From the NCBI GenBank assembly GCA_963805705.1, contig CAWDVH010000001.1:2046001-2110000 (forward strand): DNA of 64,000 bases, in the 5' to 3' direction. Position 1 is the first letter of the stretch. Every line of letters begins with the position of its first letter. The translations under genes and the position numbers were made by a program. Source of the stretch: CAWDVH01 sp963805705 (GTDB taxonomy: Bacteria > Actinomycetota > Actinomycetes > Streptosporangiales > Streptosporangiaceae). Below the pieces are notes generated by a model that did not search any database, was not told the origin of the DNA, and saw nothing but the letters and a program-made list of their open reading frames with translations. Of the stretch, positions 35,217 to 44,700 are shown in pieces.

Positions 35217-35362
35217 TGGGCGGAGCTGAGGGGATTTGAACCCCTGACCCCCTCGATGCGAACCGAGCGCACCACCCGGCAAAGCCCCCGTCCTGCCACG
35301 TACCCGCAGGTCAGAGACGTCGGGCCAGGCCCAGCCGCTCCGATGGCGGCCTGCGCCGAATC
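35217..35362 (-). repeat. Composite repeat copy A: tRNA-3'-half-like block plus tail
   Basis: On the minus strand this reads a T-arm (AGGGG-TTCAAAT-CCCCT) and acceptor 3' strand CAGCTCC, preceded by an anticodon-arm-like CTCG/CGAG hairpin with an 8-base loop GTTCGCAT. No 5' half is present, so it is not a working tRNA. The block is nearly identical to copies at 44334 and 62389. At 35331 the sequence jumps to a tail also found at 44850, as if the part between had been deleted. Confidence 0.85.
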
Positions 35363-35491
35363 GGCGCTTCTCCCGGCTCCTGAAGGATGATGGGTCGCTG
35401 AACCCAGAACATTTCGTATGCGCATCGAAAGCGGGAGGCGGGACCTATTTGGCTCGGCGGCCTGGCCGCCGCGGGTCCTACGCTAGAGCGC

Positions 35492-37441
35492 ATGACGCTC
35501 CCATCCGGTATCCCCGTCGACGAGCTCGATCCCGGTATCCGCCCGCAAGACGACCTGTTCCGGCACGTCAACGGCCGGTGGCTCGCGCGGACCGAGATCC
35601 CCGCCGACCGGGCCCGTTACGGCACGTTCCAGATTCTGGCCGAAGAGGCTGAGAAAGCGATACGCGAAATCGTCGAACAGGCCGCGTCGGCACCAGCAGG
35701 CACTGAGGAGCGGAAGTTCGGCGACCTGTATGCCAGTTTCATGGACGGGGACCGAGCAGAACAGCTCGGCTCGCAGCCCATCAGCGAGGCGCTCGCGGCG
35801 GCACGAGCCGTCAGCTCAGTTCCGGAGCTGCTGGCGACACTCGGACGGCTGGAGCGACGGGGAGTGCGGGGTCTGTACCGGCTCTTTGTCGAGCCCGACC
35901 CTGGCAACCCGCAGCGTTACGTTGTGTTCTTCGAGCAGGGTGCGATCTCGCTGCCGGAGGAGAGCTACTACCGCGAAGAGCGGTTCGCTGGCGTCCGCGA
36001 CGCGTTCGCCGGTCATGTGCAGCGGATGTTCGAGCTGGCCGGGCTGCCGGGCGCTGACCGGGCAGCCAGCCGGGTGTTGGCGCTGGAGACGGCGGTGGCT
36101 GGGCACCACTGGGACAACGTGGCAAGCCGCGATGAGGAGAAGACCTACAACCTGCTCACCTGGACCGACGCCTTGTCTGCCGGGCCGGACCTGCGCGGGT
36201 GGCTGGCGGCCCTGGACCCGGCCGCCGGCGCCTTCGACGAGATTGTGCTCCGCCAGCCGAGCTTCAGCACGGGGCTGGCCTTGCTGCTCACCGACGAGCA
36301 CGTCCCGGCGTGGCGGGACTGGCTGTGCTGGCAGGTGATCCACAGCGCCGCCGGGTACCTGTCCGAGGCGTTCGTGAAGGAGGATTTCGATTTTTACGGC
36401 CGCACCCTGACCGGCACACCCCAGCTGCGTGAGCGCTGGAAGCGGGGTGTCGCGCTGGTCGAGGGCGCGATGGGGGAAGCCGTCGGGCGAGCCTACGTCG
36501 CCCGGCACTTTCCCCCCGGGGCCAGGGAGCGGATGGATGTCCTGGTGGCGAACCTTGTCGAGGCCTACCGCCAGAGCATCTTGGAGCTCGAATGGATGGG
36601 GCCAGACACCCGGCACCGGGCCCTGGACAAGCTCGGGAAGTTCATGCCGAAGATCGGCTACCCGGTCAGATGGCGGGACTACTCCAGCCTGCAGATCGAC
36701 CCAGCGGATCTGATGGCCAACGTACGGGCCGCTCATGCTTTCGAGTTCGACCGCCAGCTGGACAAGATCGGCAAGCCGATTGACCGCGACGAATGGTGGA
36801 TGACCCCGCAGACCGTCGACGCCTACAACAGCCCCGGCCTGAACGAGATCGTGTTCCCCGCGGGGATCTTGCAGGATCCGTTCTTCGATCCGGGCCGCGA
36901 CGACGCGGCCAACTACGGAGCGATCGGCGCAGTCATCGGTCATGAGATCGGCCATGGCTTTGACGACCAGGGTTCCAAGTACGACGGTGACGGCAGGCTC
37001 ACCGACTGGTGGAGCGCAGCGGACCGGCACGCGTTCGAAGCCCGGACCCGGTCGCTGATCGAGCAGTACGACGCCCTGGCGCCCAGGCAGACCCCTGACC
37101 AGCATGTGAACGGAGCGCTCACAATCGGGGAGAACATCGGCGACCTCGGCGGCCTCGGCATCGCATGGAAGGCCTATCTGGTGTCGTTGCACGACGAAGA
37201 GGCACCGGTAATCGACGGTCTGACCGGCGCCCAGCGCTTCTTTATGTCGTGGGCTCGTGCCTGGCAGCAGAAGATCCGGGACGAGGAAGTCATCCGGCTG
37301 CTCGCCATCAACGAGCATTCCCCTAACGAGTTCCGTTGCAACCAGATCGTGCGGAACCTCGACGAGTTCTACGCCGCATTTGATGTCGCCGCCACCGACG
37401 ACTTGTGGCTCGAGCCCGCGGACCGGGTCCGCATCTGGTAG
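35492..37441 (+). CDS. pepO: M13-family zinc metallopeptidase (neprilysin/PepO type)
   Basis: 649 residues. Typical marks are 'DLFRHVNGRWLARTEIPADR' near the N-terminus, 'NEIVFPAGILQDPFFD', the zinc site HEIGH (484-488), ENIGD (Glu547 as third ligand, Asp551), and 'NEFRCNQIVRNLDEFYAAFDV' at the end. It lacks a signal peptide or TM, so it is probably an intracellular oligopeptidase like lactococcal PepO. It is monocistronic and follows composite repeat copy A by about 130 bases. Confidence 0.93.
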   Translation: MTLPSGIPVDELDPGIRPQDDLFRHVNGRWLARTEIPADRARYGTFQILAEEAEKAIREIVEQAASAPAGTEERKFGDLYASFMDGDRAEQLGSQPISEALAAARAVSSVPELLATLGRLERRGVRGLYRLFVEPDPGNPQRYVVFFEQGAISLPEESYYREERFAGVRDAFAGHVQRMFELAGLPGADRAASRVLALETAVAGHHWDNVASRDEEKTYNLLTWTDALSAGPDLRGWLAALDPAAGAFDEIVLRQPSFSTGLALLLTDEHVPAWRDWLCWQVIHSAAGYLSEAFVKEDFDFYGRTLTGTPQLRERWKRGVALVEGAMGEAVGRAYVARHFPPGARERMDVLVANLVEAYRQSILELEWMGPDTRHRALDKLGKFMPKIGYPVRWRDYSSLQIDPADLMANVRAAHAFEFDRQLDKIGKPIDRDEWWMTPQTVDAYNSPGLNEIVFPAGILQDPFFDPGRDDAANYGAIGAVIGHEIGHGFDDQGSKYDGDGRLTDWWSAADRHAFEARTRSLIEQYDALAPRQTPDQHVNGALTIGENIGDLGGLGIAWKAYLVSLHDEEAPVIDGLTGAQRFFMSWARAWQQKIRDEEVIRLLAINEHSPNEFRCNQIVRNLDEFYAAFDVAATDDLWLEPADRVRIW

Positions 37442-38130
37442 CTGGCGCCACACCGCCACACAGCCCGCCGGCGGTCGTGATCAGCGCCGCCGAAGCCCGG
37501 CCGGGTCATCGCAGCCCGCGGGCCGACCCAGGCCAACCGTGGTCCTGGCCCGCTGCGCAATACAGCGGCGGTCAAGCGAGGTTAACGCGCAGAGCGACTC
37601 CATCTGCGCTCTTCGACTGGCCAGCCATAGGAAGCCACGACTCGTCCAGATCGGCGGCCGTGCGCGCTGGTTGTCCATGAGAGGCCGGTGACATTGCGTA
37701 ACTGGGTTGGCTACCGGTTGCCGTGTGCGCCGTCGCTGGTGGTTGTTTAGCGTGGTGGTGTGACCGTGCTGCAGGTTTCCCTACTTCCGCGGTGAGCATC
37801 TGCCTGACCTGGACCTGCCGCTGAGGGCGGACCAGGTGGTCCTGGCTGATCCGATCTGCCCTGCCCTAGTGGATTTATACCGATCACGTAGCGTGAAACC
37901 GGGGCCTGACCCATGCATCCGGAGCGCCGATCTGGTGCGTGTGGCTGCTGGCTGCATCGTTACGGCCGAGATGCCGGATCGGCCAGATCTGGCGTCCGGG
38001 ATCACTGGGATCCGGCCCCGCCGATGAGTTCGCGTTCCGCGCTCGGTCTAGGTTCGTGGAGCCTGGTCCAGGCGCTGGGCGTGAGGGGAAGCCAGTACCG
38101 TGCCGGGCACGGTCGAGACAAGGAGAGATC
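37442..38130. other. Non-coding gap
   Basis: Open frames here are short and resemble no known protein. No repeat shared with other parts of the window was found. The last bases carry the ribosome site AAGGAGAG of the following DUF899 gene. Confidence 0.5.
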
Positions 38131-38895
38131 GTGCGCCACCTGCCCACCGAACCGCTGGCAGTCTCCGCACTGCCACCTGTGACCAGCCGCGACGAGTACC
38201 AGGCCGCCCGCGCCAGACTGCTAGCCAGGGAGAAGGCGCACACCCGCGAGGGCGACGCGATCGCCGCCGAGCGCCGCCGGCTGCCGATGATCGAGATTCC
38301 CGCGTCCGTCACCGTGGTCGGCGCGAAGGGCGAGGTTCTGTTCCTGGACGTTTTCGACGGGCGCCGGATGCTCGCCGCCTACTTCCACATGTGGCACGAC
38401 GGCCAACCGTGGGAAGGGCAGTGCATCGGATGCACCTACTTCGCGTCCCAGGTGCAGGCTCCGCTGGCGCACCTGCACGCGCGCGACGTGACGCTGGCGT
38501 ACCTGTGTGAGGGCAGCTATGAGGAGAGCCGGCCGTACGCGGACTTCATGGGCTACACCGCACCGTGGTACTCGGCGCGCGAGGCGGGCGCTGGGCTGCT
38601 GGCCGGCCGGGACTTCGGCTGGCTCGGCTGCTACGTGCGCGACGATGACGACCGCGTCTACGAGACCTACTGGACCACCGACCGCGGCAACGAGGCGGGC
38701 TTCTGGTCCTACGGCCTGCTGGACCGCACCGTGTTCGGGCGCCAGGAGCCGTGGGAAGACTCCCCTCAGGGCTGGCCCAAGATCCCGGACGGCCAGCACC
38801 AGTGGCGCATCGACGGCCGCCCGCTGGCGCAATGGGAGGTCACCGGCGAACCTGTTGCCTCGGCGACGCCGCTACACCGCGCGCAGGAGCCTTAG
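38131..38895 (+). CDS. DUF899 (thioredoxin-like) protein
   Basis: 254 residues. The family start 'VTSRDEYQAARARLLAREKA' is followed by 'EVLFLDVFDGRRMLAAYFHM', 'GQCIGCTYFASQV' (CxxC-like pair), 'RDVTLAYLCEG' and 'DFGWLGCYVRDDDDRVYETY'. These proteins have a thioredoxin-like fold and unknown role. The GTG start at 38131 is supported by AAGGAGAG at 38120-38127; a longer upstream frame has no homology. Confidence 0.88.
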   Translation: MRHLPTEPLAVSALPPVTSRDEYQAARARLLAREKAHTREGDAIAAERRRLPMIEIPASVTVVGAKGEVLFLDVFDGRRMLAAYFHMWHDGQPWEGQCIGCTYFASQVQAPLAHLHARDVTLAYLCEGSYEESRPYADFMGYTAPWYSAREAGAGLLAGRDFGWLGCYVRDDDDRVYETYWTTDRGNEAGFWSYGLLDRTVFGRQEPWEDSPQGWPKIPDGQHQWRIDGRPLAQWEVTGEPVASATPLHRAQEP

Positions 38896-39419
38896 CGCAC
38901 TGTCGCTCAAGCCTTGCGGCCGAATAGGGGCCAGTGGCGATGATCGTCAGCCCTGCAACGATCTCGATCCCGGAGACAGCCTCCCCGATCGCATCGACGC
39001 CCGGGCAGACTCACGCCGCGCGTACTTATCGGCCCAGCGGCGCCGCACCGGTCCAAGCTTGTGACCATGGATGCCCCGGGCATAGAGGAGGCGTCCTGGG
39101 TCAACCCGAGGACGGTATGAGTAAGGGTCTAGGTCAGTGGGCACGCACAGAACAACCTTTATCGGAGCGGGTATACACAGTCGCTGCTTGGGCTCGATTT
39201 CTGCCATATCGGCGGATACTTGCGCGATGACGTTGACCAGCGCTAGTTACAAAATATGATTCAGCTCCTAGACCAGCGCCGCGCGGATCGCCGAATCCGG
39301 CGTCGGTTGAGGCGCAGACCCCCTGATGTTGGTCCCGAGCGCGGATCGGCAGTTATGGGCGGCGGTCGGCGCTGACGATCAGGTTTTGGGTAGTGCGGGT
39401 ATACCGCCGGACGGGGATC
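38896..39419. other. Non-coding gap
   Basis: No coding frame, RNA gene or shared repeat was recognised. G+C content drops in 39160-39320, for instance around 'ttacaaaatatgattcag', suggesting old foreign DNA. Confidence 0.45.
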
Positions 39420-40346
39420 TCAGTCGATCGGCTCGCGATGCACCCACTCGACGAGGTTGTCGGACGCGAGCGCCCGCACGCGCGCGGTGTACCGGGCGAG
39501 GTCGGCGTCGTCGAGGAGGTCGCGCCACTGGCCGCTCGTGCCGCGGCTGAAGAACGCGAGGGGATCGATCCAGTGCTCCGGACCGCCGCCGGGGACGGTC
39601 GTGTCGGCCTTGCTGCGCATCGACTCGAACGTCGCCGCCTGGACCAGGCGGGGCCATCGGTGCTCGTCGACGTCGATGCCGAGGCGCGCGGCCATCTGCC
39701 GCATCTGCCCCTCCAGGTCGGCCTTTAGGTCGTCGTAGTGCAAATACACGACGTCGAGATCGTCGGCGGCGTCCCGGAACGTCTGGAGGTGCTCTACAGT
39801 GCGCCGCAGCGACGACCCGACCTGCGTCGACGGCGTCTCGTCGTCGACCCACTGCCAGAAGCGGTCCCGCTCGCCCTCGGGGCGCGGCCGCGGTGGCCGC
39901 AATGGTCCGAGCTCGATACCGTCGATCGCGGCCGCCCGTTCGCGTTGGCTGATGAACGCGCCGATGTCGGTGTTGCCGATATGGTGGTCCATCGACAGCC
40001 CCACGTCGCGCGGGTCCCGCCCGACGCAGATGTAGGTGACCATCGGATCGTTGGGTATCCCGTCGAGCGGCGTGTGGGTCTTGATGAACCGGCGGTGCGT
40101 CTGGGCTTCCAGGTCCGCGAACACGTCTGTGCGGGCGCGAGTCACCATGTCGATCCACGGCGAGAGCGTGTCCAGCGGGAGCGGGAGCTCCGGTTCCTGC
40201 AGTATGAGCAGGGCGCAGATCATCTGCGTCCACGTCGTCCCGCACTTTGGCGGGGTGCTGATGATGATGTCGCCGGGGCGAAGCTCGAAGCCGTCCCAGC
40301 GGTTGCTGTCGTACATACTCGCCTCGTAGTGGCGCACGGCCGTCAT
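39420..40346 (-). CDS. Sulfotransferase
   Basis: 308 residues of the PAPS-dependent sulfotransferase family (PF00685). The 5'-phosphosulfate loop is 'TPPKCGTTW' (about 31-39), the 3'-phosphate site 'VGRDPRDVGLSMDHH' (about 108-122). 'FIKTHTPLDGIP' gives the Lys-Thr-His region with a probable catalytic His. Members of this bacterial group sulfate small alcohols or phenols. The acceptor is unknown. It stands alone, followed by an unknown dispersed repeat. Confidence 0.9.
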   Translation of the reverse strand: MTAVRHYEASMYDSNRWDGFELRPGDIIISTPPKCGTTWTQMICALLILQEPELPLPLDTLSPWIDMVTRARTDVFADLEAQTHRRFIKTHTPLDGIPNDPMVTYICVGRDPRDVGLSMDHHIGNTDIGAFISQRERAAAIDGIELGPLRPPRPRPEGERDRFWQWVDDETPSTQVGSSLRRTVEHLQTFRDAADDLDVVYLHYDDLKADLEGQMRQMAARLGIDVDEHRWPRLVQAATFESMRSKADTTVPGGGPEHWIDPLAFFSRGTSGQWRDLLDDADLARYTARVRALASDNLVEWVHREPID

Positions 40347-40526
40347 CCTTGCAGCGGATCCGATCCCGTGAGGCCCAGATGATTCACCGCATGAAATCCT
40401 GCCGAGGGCTCAAGACTGAGGTTCCGAAGGGCGTCGCGCAACAGTACGTAGCGCAGCACCCGCCCATAATCTCCGATCTCGAACACTCCGCGAGCGCATC
40501 ATGAAGGCCAGAGGATGAGCGCCGAT

Positions 40527-40704
40527 CGGCGGTTACATGCGCGCGGTGCCAGGCTGGTGCGGCGGGACATCCTGTTATGGCTCTGTTGCGGCGCCGGGCA
40601 TCACCTGATGCCGGTGGCCGCGGCGGGGCCCCTGACCGCGTCGGCGGGCTGCAGGTCCGGCGCCGCGTGATCCGCGGTCTTGCCGGCCGATCTCAGCGTG
40701 GCGG
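40527..40704 (+). repeat. Dispersed repeat R1, copy 1
   Basis: A ~180-bp block starting CGGCGGTTACATGCG and ending AGCGTGGCGG is repeated nearly identically at 47014 and 61879, in the same orientation. No protein is recognised in any frame, although several frames stay open. In this copy the right-hand part shared by the other two copies is missing. The surrounding 40347-40830 contains no gene. Confidence 0.85.
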
Positions 40705-40830
40705 AGGGTCCCAGCCGAAGATGGCTTCGATCCAGTAGCGCCAGAAGATCGTCACCACGCCGAGCAGCCCGAACAGGGCTCCCGCCGCTGCTTCGGCCTT
40801 GGAACAGCAACCCTTGCAGCCCGGCAGAAC

Positions 40831-41184
40831 TCACTTCGCTGCCTCGGTCGCGTGGAGGGTCTCTGTCGCTACCGGTCTGGTGACCGGTGCGGGGTGGGTG
40901 AGCCAGGTCCGGATGATCGTTCCGTTGTGCTTGCCCTGGTCGACGTTGTAGTCGATGGTGACTCTGTGGCCGTTGTTGAAAGCGTCGCGCAAGAGGTCGA
41001 GCATGCCGCGGCGAGCGGGGAACTCATCGTCGTTTCGGAGCTGGAAGCCGTAGGCGTTGGTGGGCTGGCCCTGGAACTGGATCACCACCTCGACGTCGAT
41101 CTGGTCGGTGGGTGGTCCGTACCCCGTTCCGAGGTCGTGGACCCGCAGGAGGCTGAGGGTTCCACTCGTTTCCAGCAGGGGCAT
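40831..41184 (-). CDS. Stand-alone copy of the C-terminal domain of the neighbouring beta-propeller protein
   Basis: 117 residues. Residues 9-100 ('LSLLRVHDLGTGYGPPTDQI', 'DVEVVIQFQGQPTNAYGFQL', 'GMLDLLRDAFNNGHRVTIDY') align with the last ~90 residues of the upstream protein ('LITMLRVHDQGTGFGPPYDF', 'DVEVVITLDSEPGKAFGLEL', 'GMLDLLRNCFSRQRPVTLDF'). About half of the positions are identical by eye. The domain is not one I recognise; alternating strands and one helix are suggested. ATG 41184 follows GAAAGGT, and the gap to the upstream stop is 17 bases, so the two genes form an operon. Confidence 0.75.
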   Translation of the reverse strand: MPLLETSGTLSLLRVHDLGTGYGPPTDQIDVEVVIQFQGQPTNAYGFQLRNDDEFPARRGMLDLLRDAFNNGHRVTIDYNVDQGKHNGTIIRTWLTHPAPVTRPVATETLHATEAAK

Positions 41185-41201
41185 GGCGATACCTTTCAGT
41201 T

Positions 41202-43838
41202 CTAGGGTTCGAAGACTCTGACGATGGTCCCGGATCGACATCCGGCGCGAACGAAGTCGAGGGTCACCGGCCGCTGACGGCTGAAGCAGTTGCGCAGCAG
41301 GTCGAGCATCCCCGACGCGGCAGGCCCGTTCGGATTCTTTCTGAGCTCCAGCCCGAACGCCTTTCCCGGTTCGCTGTCCAGCGTGATCACGACCTCCACG
41401 TCCATGAAGTCGTAGGGAGGCCCGAACCCCGTTCCCTGGTCGTGAACCCGGAGCATGGTGATCAGCCCGGTTGCTTCCTGCAGGCTGCCGTTGGGAAAAT
41501 CCCAGTCAGGGGGCAGAGGGCGTAGGCGGATAATCCCTCGGTTGGCCGTGCCGATGTAGAGGGAACGAACGCATCCGACCGGGTCGTAGATCATGCTCGT
41601 CGGTTGCAGCGCCATGGCCGACGAACGCAGCAGAGGGGACCACGACCGGCCGTCCTGAGTCAAGAACACGCCAGCGGCTCCGACCGCAACTCGGTAGTCA
41701 GGATCAATCGGGTCGAACTGGACGTCCCGCAGGACGCTGTCGAACCCGACCGGCGGTTGCGCCGCGCTGAACAGCAGGTTGGTCCGAGCGAAGGCACCTT
41801 CTTCGGTGATCACCGTGTCCAGTCCAGCGTCAGCGGCCCAGGAGGAGCCGCCGTCGGCCGAGTAGTAGACCGAGTCGTCGGCCAGCACGTACAGCGAGTT
41901 CGGTCGGTAGGGGTCGACGAAGAAGCGATTGGCGACTTGGGGCCCCGGAGCCGGGGCAGGGACGATCTGCCGCCACGAGGTCGATCCCGGGGTTAGACGC
42001 CACAGCGACCCGCCGCCCGGGAGGCCTGAGCCGGCGAAGTGGTTGGTGTTCCCTACATAGAACGTTGGTCTGTCATGGCCGCCCGACGCCTGAACGACAC
42101 CGATCGCCTCGTCGGGCAAAGGGGGACCGACCTGGAACACGAGCACCCCTGGACCTTCGGCCGGGGCGGTCGAGTTCCACACGTCGGAGGTGGTCAGAGC
42201 GGTCATGGCCGTCGTTCGCATCAGGAAGGCCTGGCTCTGCTCGCGGAGGCCTGTCCAGCGGATGGTCACGAAGTCTCCGTCGGGACGGGGGGTCTCCCCG
42301 TGTAGGGTGTGCACCAGCGGCCGGTACCCCACCTCGGCGTAGCTCGACTCTACGTTCCAGCTCCTCTTGCCGGCGGCTTCCGCCGCGGGATTGGTCGGGC
42401 CCAGAATCCTGTGAACCTGCGACGTACCCAAGGTCGTGTTCGGCGGGTTGGAATTCGGGCTGACGTACACATTGAGTTCGCCAGGCACCAGGGTGCCGTC
42501 ACTGACTGTGAAGTCGTCACGAGGGGCGAAGACAACCATCCGGGTCGGCTGGAACGGGTCGGCGAACGAGCAGTCGTTGTCGCCTTGGAAGTACTCCTGT
42601 GACGACCAGGTCGCTCCGTCGTCATAGGAGGAGAATCCGGCATTGTCCCCGCCCCCGAAGGTAAGGCTCATGGGTGAACCGGGAACAGAGTTCAGGGCTA
42701 CGTTCGCCGCGTTCAAGGTGTTGAGGTTTTCGCCCTGGGCCCAGGACCGCAGGCCGTCGGTACTCAGGTGGGCCCCTCCGTCGTTGACGAGGATGGCATG
42801 ACCTGTGCCTGTTTCGTTCGGGACGAAGCCAGAGCTGAACGCGATGGCGTGCGGGTCGACGTGCTGGTTGTCGTCGACCCTGGTGAATTGACTGGCCGTG
42901 GTGACCTCGGTCGGGCAGGACTGGACGGTGCGGCGGCTGGACACGTAGAGCCACGGAGTACCTTGGATGACCACCGGCACCACGAACGAGCAGCCCGAAT
43001 CTCCGTTTCCTGCGTCCGTGGGCGAGGGCAACACGGTCCAGACCCCGGGACCGGTCGGATCGGGGAACACACCCCGGTGGAACCCGAAGTTTGCATCCAT
43101 CACGAACACCGTTCGATCGTCGGACGGGTGTATGGCCAGGCTCCGGGAACTGGCCCCGCCCGCGATGGCTACAGCTCCCGGAGCGGGACCTCCGGAATCG
43201 ACCTTCCATGTTTGCCCACCGTCGGTCGAGTACCAGAACCCGTTGCCGCACGCGTACACCCGCTGGCCAGACTGCGTCGCCGGCCCGGCGACGACATTCG
43301 CCACCCACACCGACGAGCCGGGCAGGGTGACGTCGGTCCAGGTGGATCCGCCGTCGGCGCTCCGACCGATCGAGTACTGGCCGGCCGCGAAGAGGAGGTT
43401 CGGGTTGCCAGGGGCCAGGCACAGCGAGCCGACGAAACCGATCGGGGAAGTGCTTCCCCGCGGGAAGAACTGATGGACCTTGGTCCAGGTGACGGCGCCG
43501 TCGACCGAGCGGTAGACGCCGTCATTGGGTTGTGATCTGGCGTCGAGGTTGGCGGCTGCGAAGACGACATCGGGATTGCGGGGGTCGATGGCGATGTCGA
43601 AGACGTTGGCGGGCAGCAGGGCGCCAGGCGTCGTCGGCCCTCCGATGCTGGCCGGACGCCACTCTGGATGCCACCACGACGCTCCGCCATCGTCGGAACG
43701 CCATACCCCAGAAGCTCCCCCGACGTAGGCTCTCATGCCGGAAATCGCGACACAGAGCCCACGGCCCGAAGGGCATTGGCCAGCTCCGTGAGGGGAGACG
43801 AAGTTGGTGGCGGTCGGGCTGATGTCGTCGATCTGCAT
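41202..43838 (-). CDS. Large BNR/Ycf48-type beta-propeller protein with a novel C-terminal domain
   Basis: 878 residues. Repeated 'S.DGG.TW' (Asp-box/BNR) units occur throughout, such as 'WRSDDGGASWWHPEW', 'RSADGGSTWTDVTL', 'YSTDGGQTWKVDSGG', 'YSADGGSSWAADAG' and 'FLTQDGRSWSPL', with repeated 'DPRNPDVVFAAA'-like strands. This is the sortilin/exo-alpha-sialidase type of multi-blade propeller. No signal peptide is seen at the N-terminus, unusual for such proteins. The last ~90 residues are a separate domain also encoded alone by the next gene. Codon use is less GC-rich than neighbours, suggesting acquisition. Substrate or partner unknown. Confidence 0.82.
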   Translation of the reverse strand: MQIDDISPTATNFVSPHGAGQCPSGRGLCVAISGMRAYVGGASGVWRSDDGGASWWHPEWRPASIGGPTTPGALLPANVFDIAIDPRNPDVVFAAANLDARSQPNDGVYRSVDGAVTWTKVHQFFPRGSTSPIGFVGSLCLAPGNPNLLFAAGQYSIGRSADGGSTWTDVTLPGSSVWVANVVAGPATQSGQRVYACGNGFWYSTDGGQTWKVDSGGPAPGAVAIAGGASSRSLAIHPSDDRTVFVMDANFGFHRGVFPDPTGPGVWTVLPSPTDAGNGDSGCSFVVPVVIQGTPWLYVSSRRTVQSCPTEVTTASQFTRVDDNQHVDPHAIAFSSGFVPNETGTGHAILVNDGGAHLSTDGLRSWAQGENLNTLNAANVALNSVPGSPMSLTFGGGDNAGFSSYDDGATWSSQEYFQGDNDCSFADPFQPTRMVVFAPRDDFTVSDGTLVPGELNVYVSPNSNPPNTTLGTSQVHRILGPTNPAAEAAGKRSWNVESSYAEVGYRPLVHTLHGETPRPDGDFVTIRWTGLREQSQAFLMRTTAMTALTTSDVWNSTAPAEGPGVLVFQVGPPLPDEAIGVVQASGGHDRPTFYVGNTNHFAGSGLPGGGSLWRLTPGSTSWRQIVPAPAPGPQVANRFFVDPYRPNSLYVLADDSVYYSADGGSSWAADAGLDTVITEEGAFARTNLLFSAAQPPVGFDSVLRDVQFDPIDPDYRVAVGAAGVFLTQDGRSWSPLLRSSAMALQPTSMIYDPVGCVRSLYIGTANRGIIRLRPLPPDWDFPNGSLQEATGLITMLRVHDQGTGFGPPYDFMDVEVVITLDSEPGKAFGLELRKNPNGPAASGMLDLLRNCFSRQRPVTLDFVRAGCRSGTIVRVFEP

Positions 43839-44022
43839 GGGCCTCGTCGATACCTTTCCCGCATCTGGTCGACAGCACCTTTAGTGTTCCTGGTCCTTTG
43901 CCCTTCCGCCGAGCCTTTTGTCCGATCGGACACATCGGCGCTTCAGATAACTGTCGCCTTTCTGGCGCCAGGCCGCCCCTAGTGGACCGGTGACCTCGAA
44001 AATGCTGCGCCTGCGACACTGA

Positions 44023-44187
44023 AGCCCAGCCATCCCCGGTCTCATACCGCCGGTACCAGACGTAGAAGACCTGCCGGCTGATCCCGTAGTACCGGCAGGT
44101 CAGGGCCACGTTCCCGGTGACCTCGCGGGCGTGGCGGATGATCGCCAGCCGCCGCGCGGCGTTCTTGTTCAGCTCTCGCTCGTTCAC
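44023..44187 (-). pseudogene. IS481-family transposase, N-terminal fragment
   Basis: Reads 'NERELNKNAARRLAIIRHA', 'REVTGNVALTCRYYGISRQV', 'FYVWYRRYETGDGW', the helix-turn-helix start of an IS481-type transposase. Homology stops near 44025 and the rest is gone. Its ribosome site AGGAGTCTCC and the terminal repeat at 44265-44281 are still present. Confidence 0.8.
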
Positions 44188-44264
44188 AGGAGTCTCCTTA
44201 GTGCTCAGAGACCCCAGATGTCAACGATGTCCGTCAGTTTTAGAGAAAGATCGGCTCCCAGCGT

Positions 44265-44281
44265 GCTCCCAGAATCGGACA
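44265..44281 (-). repeat. IS481-type terminal inverted repeat (17 bp)
   Basis: Minus-strand TGTCCGATTCTGGGAGC lies 78-94 bases before the IS481 transposase start and begins TGT as IS481 ends do. The same or one- to two-base variants recur at 44684-44700, 62300-62316, 62321-62337 and 62558-62574, mostly without a transposase gene. Confidence 0.65.
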
Positions 44282-44333
44282 CTGGGGGAGTGAGGCCAGA
44301 GCGGCTAGCGAACCCCGAGCCGCTGAGCTGGTC

Positions 44334-44501
44334 AAACTGGGTGGAGCCGAGGGGATTTGAACCCCTGACCCCCTCGATGCGAACCGAGCGCACCACCCGG
44401 CAAAGCCCCTGTCCTGCCACGTACCCGCAGTTCAGAGACATCGGGCCAGGCATGGTGGCCCCGCCTGCCCGCGCCTGACGGCGTCCTGCCGCTCCCATTT
44501 C
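44334..44501 (-). repeat. Composite repeat copy B: tRNA-3'-half-like block
   Basis: Same T-arm, acceptor strand and anticodon-arm-like sequences as copy A, here ending in GGCTCCACCC on the minus strand, and continuing rightward through a segment 'ggccaggcatggtggc' that is also in copy C. It is flanked on both sides by IS481-type ends. Confidence 0.85.
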
Positions 44502-44518
44502 TTAAATCCTGTAATAAA

Positions 44519-44700
44519 GGCAGGTCAGAGCAACGTTCACAATGAGCACGCGGACGTGGCGGAGATAGCCAGCTGCAGCGAGGCATTCTTGTTAAGCTAT
44601 AGCTCGTTCACAGGAGTCTCCTAAGTACTAAGAGACACCAGATGTGAACGATGGAAGTCAGTATTAGAAAAGATAAACTACATGCTCCCAGAATCGGGCA
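44519..44700 (-). repeat. Degenerate second copy of the IS481 left end
   Basis: About 180 bases align with 44097-44281, including the ribosome site region and the terminal repeat (TGCCCGATTCTGGGAGC at 44684-44700). The coding start is decayed by substitutions that favour A and T. It probably comes from an older insertion of the same element. Confidence 0.75.

Noticed and set aside
35136..35390. Short frames across the tRNA-like blocks (translations containing 'RGFEPLTPSMRTERTTR')
   Set aside because: Such peptides are the well-known spurious products of reading tRNA-like sequence on the opposite strand.
44334..44420. Functional tRNA gene at the tRNA-like blocks
   Set aside because: No 5' acceptor strand or D-arm can be found upstream, the loop of the anticodon-like arm has eight bases, and three copies share the same defect.
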